Origin: Combretum micranthum
Taxonomy: Eukaryota; Streptophyta; Magnoliopsida; Myrtales; Combretaceae
Length of the DNA stretch: 64,000 nucleotides
Assembly (NCBI GenBank): GCA_024138025.1
Contig: JAMXBD010000430.1
Coordinates: forward strand, 186,001-250,000
Reading direction: 5' to 3'
The translations under genes and the position numbers were made by a program. This document shows, one piece after another, positions 18,459-31,172 of this stretch (positions are counted from its first letter, which is position 1; every line of letters starts with the position of its first letter). Below the pieces are notes generated by a model. The model was not told the DNA's origin. It was given only the letters and a program-made list of their open reading frames with translations, and did not search any database.

Positions 18459-19704
18459 TCATCCACCGGTTGATCCAAACCCACCCTCACCACGCAGAGT
18501 CGAATCTAAATCAGAAACCTCCACAACATCAGGAGTGATGATCTTCTCAATGATCAGCTGTGCAATCCTGTCGCCCTCTTTCACTTCAAATTCAACATCC
18601 GAATGGTTGAACAATATCACTCCAACCGGCCCTCTGTAATCAGCATCGATCACACCAGCACCTACATCGATCGAATGCTTCCATGCTAGTCCTGACCTGG
18701 GTGCTGGTTAAAACAGATCGCAAGCATCAATCTTCACCATTGTGCGTCAAACAAATGCGCTATCGCAGTAGACACTAATACTTAAATCATCATATTAACT
18801 AGAAATCCCAGAAACATTTTTGAAAAAACGGCATCCATGATTTTTGTGAATAATACAAAGAAAGTCGTCCTCTTGTTAGATTTTAATTTCCTCCAAATTT
18901 AACGGGAATAAATAACAGAGAATGGGTTGAAAACCCACAGAACATGTAAATGATAATCAGCATTTTCAAGGATAAAAACGATTAAAAAATTCAGTCGGGG
19001 TTAAAGTTAAAAATAATAAATATAAACAAACACACACACAAGTAAAAAAGAACCGCGTTTCTTCAGCCTCTGTTTTTTTTTTTTTTTTTTTTTTTTTTGG
19101 TTTCAATAGAGACAGTAAATTTTAAAAAACGCAGCCTTGCAGACTACCTATTCGAGCGTATGTCCCTTCGGGAACTGCAATACTCAGATCGGTGGGAATA
19201 AGGGCTTTTCCTCTCGCTGGCACCGTAGTCTCCGTTGCGCTGTTAAAATCACCAATAGAAAGAAACATCCATCAATCATTTTCAATGAAAAAATCGAACT
19301 TTTTGCTTTGAAGTCATGAACTTTCTCTTTTTATTTTTTTTATTTTCTTCAGGTAATTACCTTGAAAGATCGTAACCAGCAGATAAGGGAGAGCCTCTGC
19401 AGGGCAAGACAGCCTTCTCAGAAAGCTTTTTCACGCGGAAAAAATAAACGACCTCGTTGGAGTTCTTTTCCATGCCGTTTTCGTGGAGTTTTGGGATTTT
19501 GGGCAGTGGTTCTTTGACTTCGGGACTGGTTTCCGCCATTTTAAAGCTGGAATTGGAAATCGGTGTTTGAGGATGACGAGAGTGAGGAAATGGGTGTTTG
19601 AATACTGGAAATGTGGAGACACCGGGGTTCATGGGCTTTAAATAGAGAGAAACAAATTGGGTTGAGTTGGTGGGAATGGAAATGGCGCCAATTGTTCCCG
19701 CCAT
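18459..19704 (-). CDS. DUT: dUTPase (deoxyuridine 5'-triphosphate nucleotidohydrolase)
   Basis: Hydrolyses dUTP to dUMP and pyrophosphate, limiting uracil in DNA and supplying dTMP synthesis. Exons on the - strand: 19704-19361, 19239-19148, 18703-18459 (681 nt, 226 codons plus stop), all GT-AG with matching phases. The conserved trimeric-dUTPase motifs are present in order: SAGYDLSSA (motif 1), [20 protein letters not shown] (motif 2), [20 protein letters not shown] (motif 3, with the catalytic Asp), [10 protein letters not shown] (motif 4) and [10 protein letters not shown] (motif 5). No break is seen. The upstream ATG at 19704 adds about 55 residues, rich in Ser, Thr and Pro and poor in acidic residues. 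Starting at the internal MAETSPEV gives about 171 residues, close to the usual plant length. Confidence 0.95.
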
Positions 19705-19792
19705 TGTTTCGGGAATTTAGGGGAAATGGTTGATGTTGATGCTCTCATGTTTGAAGAAGCCTAGCCTTTCCATTGCGTAAATTGCTTATTAT

Positions 19793-20009
19793 TGTCTGTT
19801 TTTCATCTGTATCTGTATCTTTTTTAAAATGATATGTGTAAATATATCCGATTTGCATCTGAATTTTATCTATATTTATTCTATTTGATCTTTTGATGAG
19901 AACTGTCAACTTTTTTTTATCTATATCTATTTCTTGATAAATAATTTATTAGAAAAAAGTTTGAAAAAGTGTCTGTATCTGTCGGAAAAAAGCCAAAACA
20001 AACAGACCC
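19793..20009. mobile_element. MITE-like element with CAGACCC ends
   Basis: It starts at about GTCTGTTTTTCATC and ends AAACAAACAGACCCT. The inverted ends match the copy in PGI intron 4. It contains short CTGTATCTGTAT repeats and no coding sequence. Confidence 0.5.
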
Positions 20010-20689
20010 TGATGTATGGGTATGGTTGGTACTATTTCTATGAATATACATTTCATCTACAAAGATTTAAAAAAAAAAAGTTATGGTGATTTTGGTTTAT
20101 CATTTTACTGGTTTTTATTGAAAAGAAAAAATTAAATTGAATTATATTATCATATTAATAAATAAATATGATGTGATTTTTTAAAATTTTTAATAATATA
20201 AGTAGATATTTAATAATATAGTGGCCTTATAGCTTTTATGGATAATTGTTGACTTTTAAAAGTATGGAGCTTTATATAATTTTAAAACTTTTCAAATATA
20301 ATTTACTCATTGAATTATAAGTGAAACTTTTATAATCTTATTGCATCCTCCAACTCGTTATCTAATTATTAAAATGATCATAAAAAATAATAATAGGAAG
20401 ATAATAGCTCTACGGAACATAGAATAACAATATATCTAAAAGAGGAAACTAAGAGATTGTAAAAGGCAAAAAATCTAAAACTCATGAAATGATGAGATGT
20501 CATGTATAATTCATCTTAAACCTTATAAATATAGCCTTTTTTTTTTGTCTTAGTAGCTATTTCTTTTTTATTTTTAGGTGGGGAGGGAAACTAGGGTCAA
20601 TTGAAAACCGTTGTTCAATTGATTATAAAGACATCCACGTGTAGTCTTAAGCGCTTATCCCACCAGTCTATTTGATCCATAAATCTTTG

Positions 20690-20880
20690 GAAAATTTAAT
20701 GATCTTATCATTAATTTTGATAAGACTGATCTTATTACCATTCAACGGTATGCATTATATCCAACAGTGATTGAATAATTAAAATAATTAATATTTTATT
20801 TACTATATTATTTTAATGATTAGATTAATGATGGGATGGTTTCATCGATGAAATCGTAAAAGCTCCTTAAATTTTTTGAT
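20690..20880. repeat. Dispersed AT-rich repeat, copy 1
   Basis: It shares phrases with 31030-31172: ATTAATTTTGATAAGACTGA (GTTAATTTTGACGAGACTAG in copy 2), an AATTAAAATAATTAATATT phrase and TCGATGAAATCGTAAAAGCT. The ends are roughly inverted (AAAATTTAATGATCTT against AAAATTTAAGGAGCTT), so a MITE is likely. Confidence 0.5.
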
Positions 20881-21959
20881 AGGAGAGAGAAATTACTTTG
20901 AATATGTATCATTAGAGCAAATCTTAAAAATATATATATGAAAAATCAATACTTGAGCTTTAGTAAATTAAAAATTTTGGTGGTAGTAAATAAAAATCAA
21001 ATTATAAAAGTATTAATCTTAACTTTCTATTTAAGCAAATAAAACAAGATGTGAGATTTTGAGGTGAATCTATAAATGAGAATCCTAATGTATTTAAAGT
21101 GTGATATGCAATCTAAACCCCATCCATTGTGTTTGTGTTAAAAAATTATGAGAAATCATCCTTAGGTTTACAATCATAAGTTTGAAGAAAATATAGCATT
21201 GAGATGATAGTCTAAATCATAATATTGGTATTGATTTCAAAACTTTTAATATAATTCATAAAATTTATGAGAATTATAGAAGTTTAAGATGAATTATAGG
21301 ATATAGTGTTATTTTTCAAGAGGCTTGTTTTTTAAGTCATTAATTTTGGCATTTTATAGTTAGTTTGATGATTGTAGGGTTTCAATAAGGTGTTAAAGAA
21401 TGGTTATGGAGCTAAAAATTTGTAATGCTTTGAAATTTCATTAAGACACGCTATGTATAATACCTGTGGCTCTGTATTTTACACTTATGCTATCCTAGAA
21501 AAGTAGAAAGAAATTGTTTATATTGAGCAATTACCATTTAGTTTTAAATTTTGAAATTATTTAATTTGATTCTGAAAATAACTAAATTTATAACGGTAAA
21601 AAAATAAATATTGCAAAAACATTTCTCATTCTACTCACACAAGTAGATCAAATTTCGCAAGCGAAACCATACCATCAGATAACTTCATATACCTTTATTG
21701 ATAGTAAAATAAAATTTTAAAAGCTTATTATAAAACATAAGGGCTTCACTAAGCCCTTAAAGAATTACAGCATTTAACAAACTCTTCTCGAGTCATCTCA
21801 TTTACCCGATTCACTCATCATCAATGTAATCAAAACCAGACCGGACTATTCTGCTTTAAAAGCGAGTTTGTTCCTGCCAACTAACTGTTTTTTGGTTGAA
21901 TCTGCCAGACCCGGCTAACCCGATCGAATCTAGCGGGTTAGCTGAGTCAGAATGCATGC
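20881..21959. other. AT-rich intergenic stretch
   Basis: No gene, RNA gene or clear repeat is seen. The right end may already belong to retrotransposon debris downstream of the gag remnant. Confidence 0.4.
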
Positions 21960-22245
21960 TCCTTGAAAGGAAGAAAAAAAAAAACTTCTAAAAGATTTGG
22001 TGGAAGTGAATGCAACCAATGACATGCTTTGCCTTTCAAGGAGAATGGGAATAACAACATAAAGTGAATTACATCTTCATGGACTCCATTAATTTTGATT
22101 GTAGCACATAATTGCAAAAATGTTTAAACGTGCTCAAGTGGGTCTTCTAGTGGGCCTCCTCCAAATTGATTCATTTGCGCAATCCTTATCAACTCCGGCA
22201 TTAACTCAAAATCATCAACTTGTATTTCATGCGTCTTGATCCATG
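21960..22245 (-). pseudogene. Ty3-gypsy gag fragment, broken
   Basis: Read on the - strand, the translation gives a plant gypsy gag segment. It includes QFGGGPLEDPLEHV, a stop, then TFLQLCATIKINGVHEDVI and FPFSLKGKACHWLHSLPP. These match the gag core pattern in which a set of helices ends in a K(A)xxWLxSLP motif. At least one in-frame stop breaks it, and no protease, reverse transcriptase or integrase follows within the window. Confidence 0.7.
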
Positions 22246-22799
22246 GTGTAAGTTCTCCATAGTGTGCATATCATATTCCCTTAAAGCCTTAGGCTTGCTT
22301 GGTTCCTTTCTAATGCCACCATCATTTTTAGCACATTCATGCCCTTTCAGTTGCTCAAGGTTATTGTCATCTTCAATGATCTCGACTTTCTTCTCAATCT
22401 CTTACACATGTTTAGGAGGAGTATCATCATCATTAGGAGAAAACAAACAAATAAATTTAATGATTCCATTCTTAAACAAGTAACACATGAGGATCAAAAC
22501 ACACTTTCTCCGCAAACTCCAAGGGTCCCACAAATTATAGATGCCATTCTTTTTGGAGTTTTCAAAATATTCAAATTTTTTGGGTTTTTCTTAGAAATTA
22601 TAGATCTGGACATTTGCAAGGATACTAACATACACGCTACCAATATTTACAAACGCACTAAAACTACTAAACACATACACAAATACACTTTAATACACAA
22701 AAACAAACTATCACACCAAAGATATGATACAAACACAAGAAAAAGCCCAGTCTCAAAGTCAAATCACAAATCTAATATTAGTCTTTAATTTAGCTTCTT

Positions 22800-22812
22800 G
22801 ACAATGGTGCCA
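22800..22812 (-). other. Possible primer-binding site of the gypsy remnant
   Basis: On the - strand it reads TGGCACCATTGTC, similar to the TGGCGCCGTTGCC form used by plant gypsy elements. It lies about 550 bp upstream of the gag remnant in the same orientation, so LTR-like DNA should lie at higher coordinates. The LTR borders are not resolved. Confidence 0.4.
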
Positions 22813-22819
22813 AATTGCT

Positions 22820-24129
22820 TGAAGTGTTTTTGCTCTCGCTTGGATTTAACATTTGTCAGACAACTATAAATGCACGTTTTAATAAAAAAATAATGAATTT
22901 TAGTGCGAAAGCTACCAGCAAGTGTAGCGATCGTGCAAGTATAGTTAAGCAAGAGTATTCAAGGTCATGATCCATAGGGAGCTAATTGACTAAGTACTAG
23001 ATTATAGTGGTTTTACTCTAAGCTAGGCAACCAAAATGGAGATTTAAGATTTCTAAACTAATTAAACTACTTCTAAAATTACCACTACAAACTACGACTA
23101 ATTTAACACTAAAATTACTCCTTGAAACTCCTTCAGTAATATAGGTGTAAGATTATGTAATGATTTTGGTTAGGATTTTCATTCATTGCTTTGCAATTAT
23201 AATCCGGTTTGTTTATTTGGATTTTGATTAAACTCATAAGTATTTACTTTCCTTTCAAGTTGCGAAATTCTAACTATAACATGGATATCCCTCTCGAGTA
23301 ACCCATTTATAATCATCAGTTAAATAACATACTCCTCTCACAAGCCATGCTATTCTAATTAAATCTGTGGTTCAAGCATGTGTTCGTGTCAATAAACCAC
23401 AATTTCAACCGCATTAAAATTTGAGTTCTAAAACTTGAGCTGGAATTGCACATGTCTGCGTAATTTGTAAAATTGTATTTTCTATTTCAATCGAGCTCTT
23501 TAATTTACAAGAAGTTCATAGATAAACTTTTGATCTTGTAAACATTGAAATAAAAATAATAACAGTTTCAAACCAACAAGACCCATTATACAATACTAAT
23601 CAATTACTTAGGAAATTCATAAACACATCATATAATCACACTAAATAATTCTAACTCATACTGAATAATGAAATTTCATTCATATAACATATAAATTTGA
23701 ACACAATCCATTACAAAAAAATAAAGGAGAGATATCACTTATATATTGCAGAATCTCTTTTAGTAATTCTAAGAATCCAACTCCACTGTGAATATTCTGA
23801 ATGAATAGTGCCAAATGATGAGGTGAAATGAGGTTGAGGTCGAGGTCGAGGTCGGGGTCGAATAGTGAGGTGAATGTGGAATGTCTAGATCCAAGAGGGC
23901 CAGGTTAAGCGAGTCTACAAAATGACAGTGGAATTGGTATATATAGGGTCTTGTAGAAAGTGAGTTTATAAGTGGAGGTATGATAATGTGATAGTTGATG
24001 GAATTTGGTAAAAGTGATATGAGAAGTAGGTGAAGTGGATCCCCAGAATTTTGTAGAAAGAACAACCGAAATTGGAGTCTTAAGATATATGCAAAAATGG
24101 GCTCTCAAACAAATCAGCCCCAAGAAAAT
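22820..24129. other. Probable LTR or leader remnant of a gypsy element
   Basis: Non-coding DNA beyond the presumed primer site. A phrase near 22915-22990 (AGCAAGTGTAGCGATCGTGC, later a CATAGGGAGCTAATTGA-like phrase) resembles sequence I associate with plant gypsy LTRs. No terminal TG/CA pair or target duplication could be fixed. Confidence 0.35.
23830..23860. repeat. (GAGGTC)n microsatellite
   Basis: About five imperfect copies of the hexamer GAGGTC, including one GGGGTC variant. Confidence 0.8.
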
Positions 24130-25470
24130 AAAGAAAAAAAAAATCTCAGGAAGCTGCTCAGGGTGTTGGTCAGTACGTGGCTGGTCGAGTTTTCAATCTT
24201 AGATCGTGTAAAGCTGGAGCTTGGTCTTGTGTTGCTCGTCGGGTCATATGGAGAGCTCGATTAGAAGATGGTTGAATTGCAGGTAATGGCGTGCTCTGTT
24301 TAGTTTGTGCGGATGCTCCAAGTCGCTCGGATATTGCTGATGAAGGAAATGGCCGGTGCTCTTCAGGTGCTTGGCCTGCATGTCTGATAGCGTGATAGCT
24401 CGGTTGCTTCGTAGACTAATCTGGTCGGTATTGGAGTACTGCCTTTGAAGCTCAAATCAAATGCGTTCTATTCATGTGGACGTACTGGGAGGAGCTTGAC
24501 TGTGTGCTTGCATAGGCGCTCAAGTTCTACATCAGCTCGGAAGTTGTTCTGTTCTATAGCTGCTCGGATCAGATTGGTTGCTGCACATATGGGCGCTCAA
24601 TGATAAGCTCACGTCGGCAACTGTGTTTTTCTCTTGGGCGCTTGCTACTGGGATGCTCGTGTGATTCAGCAGGTGCTCGCTCGGTTCGATTGCAGCTCAG
24701 GTCGGTGGTGTCGCTTCTGTTCAAATCACGGTGATTGCTTGGATTCACATTAGCAGCAGTTCAGTGCTTGGATTCTTCAAATCAGTAGCAGCTTAATTAC
24801 CTGTTGCTCGGATTTAGTGAAGTGCTCCTATAGTGGCTTGGTATTGTGTGAGCTCTGGTCGTTGAATGCTTCTCTGCTGCGTGGAGCTCAGTCTGATCGG
24901 CTGTGATTCTAATGCAACTGATTCAGGTCGACATAGAGCAGGTCAGTGGAATTTCTGATGAAGGAGCTCGGGAATTAAACGAGGCAAGTCAGTACGTTGA
25001 GCTTGAGGTTGCTGGTCGATGTCACATGGGTGCTTGCTACAGATCAAACCAGGTCGGTAGAGTGACTGCGACTGTTCAAAGCTCGTGTGAAGCTGTTGTT
25101 GGCGTAAAGCTTGACGGATCAGTCTTGATCTCGGCTGGTACCTACTCCTCAAATTCTGCTCGGTTTGAATCTTCTATCTTGGTCCTGGTGTTACAAGCTT
25201 AGTTCGACATTTGAATATGTAATAGCTCAGTATGTGAGTGCAGCTCGGAGTTGTTGGTCTGCTTGTGCTGCTATATTCTGCTCAATTGATTCAGCTGCTT
25301 GCATGGGTGCTCTGATCTGGAGGCTCTGTTGTGTTGGTTGGCAATGCAACAGCATGACATGTACAAGCTTTGAGCTACTTCTTGAGCAGCTCGGATATTG
25401 AACTTGAAAGCTCGACATCTGAGCAAGATCAGTTACTTTGAGCAGCAAAAGGATTTCTAGTACATAGCAA
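24130..25470. repeat. CG-richer island studded with GCTCGG words
   Basis: Composition changes sharply from the AT-rich surroundings. GCTCGG or close variants recur about ten times (for example near 24330, 24537, 24573, 24682, 24808, 25158, 25243 and 25390) with irregular spacing, among many GCTGCT and GTTGCT words. Short open frames of up to 99 codons cross it on both strands but show no protein family. It may be the inner part of a large LTR or decayed minisatellite DNA. Confidence 0.5.
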
Positions 25471-26599
25471 CAGTAGCCTAATTTGAGACACATGTTCCAA
25501 ACAACAGCAGTAGGAATACTTAAAACTAAACCTTAACAGAACAAGCTATAAAATCAATTAATCGACCCCTATTTTGATCTCCTTTCCGAATTTCTTGCAA
25601 TTGAACACAAAACTTTCATTTCATTACTTTTAAACCAATTTTTTAAATAAAATCTCAATTAGTGGGATGAAATTGTCTCAAATTTATCGCAGTGTACCAG
25701 AAAGACATCAAACATGTGACAGGGGAGGGTCTCCTTTACAATCATTGTGTACAAGAGTGTTCAGAATAAGGCAATCCCACTCATTGTCGGAATATGCTTT
25801 TTATTTAACATCTTAAATTTAACTTGTTCGTATAATCTACTATATCAATATATTCTTGTATGTCTCTAACTTGTAAAATTATGATTATCAAGATTATCAA
25901 AGGTTTAGTGGGTCTAATAGGTTTTATGGATTTAGTAGACTTGGTGAGTTTGGTGGATCTAGTAGATTTGATGAGTTATGTTTTCTTTAAGTTTTTAAGG
26001 TGTGATAGGTTTTAGATTTCTTAGATATCTTATCCCTATAGTAAATATAAACGGTACAAATTATAATATCCCATCACACAATATGTACGTCGAGTAAAGG
26101 TTCTAATATATGTTCTATTTATAAAAATTAATATTACAGGTTAAGGTTAAGGTTATCATTATCTTGTTCCCCAAGTCCCTATTACTTAAATACTTTTTTT
26201 TTTTTGCTATTTACTTGTGAATTTTAGATTTTGGTTTTGTCGGATGAATTGTAACGACGTACACTGAGATTACGTTGCAATCAAAGGAGAAAACATGCGT
26301 ACGTCGGCACTCAAATAACGGACTTTTCTATGAAGCTTAGAACAGGAAAAAGCAGTTTGACATGGTCCGCCCTTGTCCATTATCCCTTTTCCTAGAAGAA
26401 TACTAACGCTTCAAATTATTTTTACTTTTTGTTATATTATATCATTGATATACTTTTATTTAATATCCTTAAAAACGTAAAATAGAAAAAAATTAAAAGA
26501 CTTTACTATTAAATTAAAAAGATAAAATTTTCCGATTTTTTAAAAATAAATTTGTCTCTGTCAAGAACTTTTTCCTAATAGCATATTTTGATATTAGTA
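25471..26599. other. AT-rich intergenic stretch
   Basis: No gene is seen. A short run of alternating GGTTTTATGGATTTAGTAGA-like phrases (25915-25980) suggests a small degenerate repeat. Confidence 0.4.
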
Positions 26600-28560
26600 G
26601 TATGTAACGCCCTAAAATAAAGACATTACAACCCACCACGTGTTTTTTTCTTCATAAGAACACGCCAAAGCTATCAATCTAATCTACAAGTATAAACAAT
26701 TATAATAAACTTCAATACTCACATAAAAGAGTACCTGTTTAAGTTATCTCATAAAAACAAACTATTTTAAGATAAGCATCTTAATGGCATAAACCAAAGC
26801 CATCATAACTAAAAGTCTCAAAAATATCAACAAAACTTATAATAAAAGCAAAGTTTATAAGGAAAAAATTTCAAAACTTTGTATAATCTTCCAAGTCTAG
26901 CTTTAAGAACCATAAAAGTCTAGAAATTAGCAGGATAGTCCAATCCATTAGCGTCTTTCCCATCATCTACATAGATATCATAACCTGACAAGTCAAACAT
27001 CACTAGATCCTCACCTGCTCCTGAAAATGATAAAAGAGTGAGCGAAAGTGCCCAGTACGCCAAACCACATACAAAATGCATATGCCACACGACATATATA
27101 TTTTCATGCCACTAATCCTAATGCAACAAACACTGTTTATTATCTTTAATTAACCAGCAAATAACATAATTCATAACTATAATACTCTAGTTATAAACCT
27201 GGAGTATCTTATGACTCCTAAAAAACAAACAATACATAAAATAAGTAATATACATATTTATAGTGCTGGAACTGGAATTGTTCAAGCACCTGCGGCCATA
27301 TTGTCAATACCTAGTCTACTGCAATCATTTCTATGCACGAGTCAGCTCAGGACAACCTCACACATAGATCATGAGGTTGTCGCTATTAATATCACATTCT
27401 GCGTGGTTTTTACTAACCGCAGCCAATCACAAATAATAAAACAATTTAATGTGTCATATAGAATTAGATTAATTTAATATTCTAACCCTACACACATACA
27501 ATAAACAGATCTAAACCTATAAGCACATACAGCAAACAAGGTAAGGTCGTACCTATATCAAAATCCAGGAACAGTATTCCAAATCAACCAAATATGCTTT
27601 TATGACACAACCTCTAATTCAACAAAACCTGATTACATGAACAGATCAAATTAAAAAATATATCTCATCGAATAAACTAATTCCATTTACATCTAAAACC
27701 AAAATCTCAAAATAAATATAAATCTACACCTTTTTCCTTGATCAAAATACATAAATCCTTCAATCAACTCAATCTCCTCACAGATTCTTCACACCCTAGA
27801 ATTTCATTCAACACCATATATACCAAAAATCACCAATTACCATTTTTTATGAAATCATAAAGATTAAAACTTTAAAATACTTACCTAAATTCGATTCTAA
27901 ATCCTTTCAACACCAAGTCCAGATCTACAAATAATCAAGGTTTTATCCAATTTCCCTTCAAATAATAGAAAATTCTAAGAAACTATAAAATTATATATCG
28001 TAAAGGAAGAATGGTTATTCAATTACCTAATATGATCCTCAATCTTCTTTAAACACCCAATCTTTAGATCTCCAAGAAAACTAGAATCGTTTCTCTAATT
28101 CTCCTTCAAGACAATATAAAAACCGTAAGAACTTTGATAAATCTATGAAACTATAACAAATTTGGTGATTCAATTACCTGATCCTGAATACTGACTTCTT
28201 TTGATGGCTAGGAACACTTCAGATGACGTTTACTAGGTATAAAGTTGTGTTGGAGGAGAGAATAAATGAGATAACATATAGGAAAAATCGTGCCTTTTCA
28301 CCTCCTTTGAATATATACGCCGGCAGTTTTTACAATGTACATGCATCGGTGTAGATTGAAAGGTGGCGGCATAAAGGGTAAAGCTAGTGGCATAACAGCA
28401 GTGTAGAGCTCTCGGGTCATTTTTCTTTCAACATACGTCAACGGCATATACCCTAAATTTGGTGGCATACATGATTCCAACCATTTTTCACAATTCAACA
28501 ATGTCTCAACACTGGTAGAGCCACAACAACTTACACGTGCTCTTTTCATCTTTTATCACG
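26600..28560. repeat. Candidate non-coding LTR-type element
   Basis: It begins at about TGTAACGCCCTAAAATAAAG, a start often seen in plant LTRs. It continues with gene-free DNA holding phrases such as GAGTGAGCGAAAGTGCCCAG and CTCAGGACAACCTCACACAT, which I associate with plant retroelement debris. The right border, primer site and target duplication were not found. The open frame at 28298-28549 (-) has no recognisable family. Confidence 0.3.
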
Positions 28561-29300
28561 TGTCTGTCATGTGATCAAAATATCACTATAATTAGACTTT
28601 TGTCCATATTAACTTTATAATTTTATCTCATTGAACACTTTTATCTTTCTTTATACATTATTCATTTACATATTACATAGTATGCAATTAATGTTCTATC
28701 TTAGTTGTTTTTTTATGGAATATTACTTAACCTTTTAATTGGTAATAAAAAAGGCTTTATTGAGTGTAATTTGAAATACATGTCACTATAAATGCTAATC
28801 CTTCATCTTAATGGTTATGTAACGGTCTTTTATCCCTCCACAATGATCATATGCTAATTGGGTCATTGCTCTTACATTTTACTGTAAATAACTGCAAAAA
28901 GGGCTATGGAGAAGGAAAAAGAAGATCATCCGTAGCAACCAAGAGGACATCGGAAATTGGAATAATTCATCCAACTCCATCCCTAAGATTGACAACAACA
29001 ATAGCAAATGTGATATGCAACCACACCCTATAAAAGGAGCAGCTTCTAGGAGTAGATTATTGTGTTAATAATCCACCTTCACGACGTATGCACATTTTTT
29101 TTTATATATTTAGTACATGTTTTGTGTTAGTTCTTACTTGGAATTGCTATATGCCTAAATAAAATGGTATTCTTGAGAAGAAAGCAAAAAAAAGATGTAC
29201 TTGGTGGCATTGCAGGACGAGTATAACCAATCCCCAGCCATGTCTTTATTTAATACCTCTCTCTCCTATTCCTACTTTTCCTGTATTTTTAGTTCCATTT
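28561..29300. other. Intergenic stretch with an isolated TATA-like site
   Basis: ACCCTATAAAAGGAG near 29023-29037 looks like a strong TATA box, but no convincing open frame follows. No other feature is seen. Confidence 0.3.
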
Positions 29301-29510
29301 TGTTTCATTTCAAATTTAATTATCATGAAGTTCAAATTATTTATAATAAATTGTTTAAGAGTTATACTCTTAAACGATTTTTAGTTCAAATTATTTATAA
29401 TAAATTGTGTAAGAGTTTCACTCTTAAACAATTTTAACAGTTCAAATTATAATAAATCGTTTTTAATTTCATTTTCAAATTTAATTATCATGAAGTTCAA
29501 ATTATGACGA
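29300..29510. repeat. Local tandem and interspersed AT-rich repeat
   Basis: The phrase AGTTCAAATTATTTATAATA followed by AATTG(T)TTAAGAGTT recurs twice in tandem with a period of about 60 bp. The outer phrase TTTCAAATTTAATTATCATG occurs near 29307 and again near 29473. TTAAGAGTT/ACTCTTAA pairs give small hairpins. Confidence 0.6.
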
Positions 29511-31029
29511 GGAGATGAATGCAAGAATAGCAACCTGGTCATGATGATTGACAACATAATAATACCCATCATTTGTAATAAATTGTTTAAGGGTTTTACT
29601 TTTTATTTGATTACTTATATATTACTATATAATTTGTTGATTTTTATTAGTGGGATAGCAAACATGAAATTAATTACATGACAAATTACTGATTTTTTTT
29701 TTAACTTCTTATTGATAGTACATGGGAGAAAAATGATTCAAATAAGGGTTCTTTTAGAGAATTACATCGTTTTCTTTTTTAAAATAATGTTTATGTGTCT
29801 TTCGTTATTTGGTAAATTTTAATGTGTTTTTTATTAATTCATCGTTCAATTTTCACTTTCCTAACCAAAGGCAAAACTATCATAGTGGCTAGATGTGAAT
29901 GCGTAATTCACACCATTCGGTACAAAAATTTTCATTCTTCTTTTTTTTTTCTCCTCCCCAAATGACTTTTGTTGACTTATAAATTTCTTCAATAACATTT
30001 TGAGTTGTGATTATTATTGTTATATCATGTTTAATCGGGTTTGTTGTGTATATTTGGTTTTAAGTTTTATATTTTTTGTTATGGTTTATAATTTCATTTG
30101 TAATGTAGATTTACATTAATATCAAAAGTCAATTGGTTTTTTGTTTTTTTAACTCTTCATTGTTCCACAATAACAAGGGAAAATCATTCAAATTGTAAGA
30201 TGCGAAGATGTATAAGATATATGTAAATATGCTATTGAAATTATGCAACCACAATTTTACCCTTAGACATAAATTAATTGTATAATCGTCTGCAAATGAT
30301 ATTTTATGCATTTATTATTAACGAAAAAAAATTAATTGAAAAAGTGCTTTGGTGAGAACAAATAAAATGTTGCGATGTTGCAATGCTCTCCATCTCCCTG
30401 CAATTGTAGGTAGTGGTATATATTTGTTGCAATTGTAATTTTAACATGGACTTTTTATAAAAAGGTTTGAAAAAAAAACATTATTCTCTCTCTCATTTTT
30501 CACTATTATAAATTTCCATCAACTAACTTACATTACTTCAATTTTGTGGCGTTTTTGTTTATTTATTGTGGCATGAATTTTGTAATTTATAATTATTTTT
30601 AGTAAATTTTTTAGCATCAATGCTCTGTATTATATCGAATCAGATCATTATTGAAATTCCTTAGTCTAAATATAGAGATGTTGTAACGAAAGATGGTCTA
30701 AACCAATCAATCCTTCAATAAAGTTAAATTTTGTAGTAAAAAAAAGTTCTTTTCAATATAATACTAAATTAATTCAAATTAGTCTATTCATCTCAAAGAC
30801 TACTATTTAAAATTTCAAAATCAAGGTAGAGGTCATAACTTTTAAAAATTGTGTGTGGACTCTTAACAAAAAAAAATTGGGATTTTGGTATTATGGTTTG
30901 ATTTGTCTTTAGTAAATTTCTAATTTAAAACTTTATAAATATGGTATAAAATATAACCTTTAATATTTAATTACTCAACTTACTACATTTATCAGTTATG
31001 TAAACTTGGTGTTTCTCTTCCTGATTGCT
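29511..31029. other. AT-rich intergenic stretch
   Basis: No gene, RNA gene or well-defined repeat is seen. Confidence 0.4.
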
Positions 31030-31172
31030 TCTTGGGAAATTCTATGGTATCGTCGTTAATTTTGACGAGACTAGTTCAGTCGATAATCCAATGGCTCACA
31101 TCATACTCAACCGTGATTAAACAACTAAAATAGTTAATATTTCGATGAAACCGTAGAAGCTCCTTGCTTCAT
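31030..31172. repeat. Dispersed AT-rich repeat, copy 2
   Basis: A partner of 20690-20880 in the same orientation. It is shorter, having lost part of the middle. Confidence 0.5.

Noticed and set aside
22339..22788. 149-codon open frame on the + strand
   Set aside because: It overlaps the antisense of a gypsy leader and gag region, is low in complexity, and shows no family or splice context.
24903..25493. Open frames on both strands in the GCTCGG island
   Set aside because: The frames arise from the skewed composition, contain repeated low-information words and match no protein family I know.
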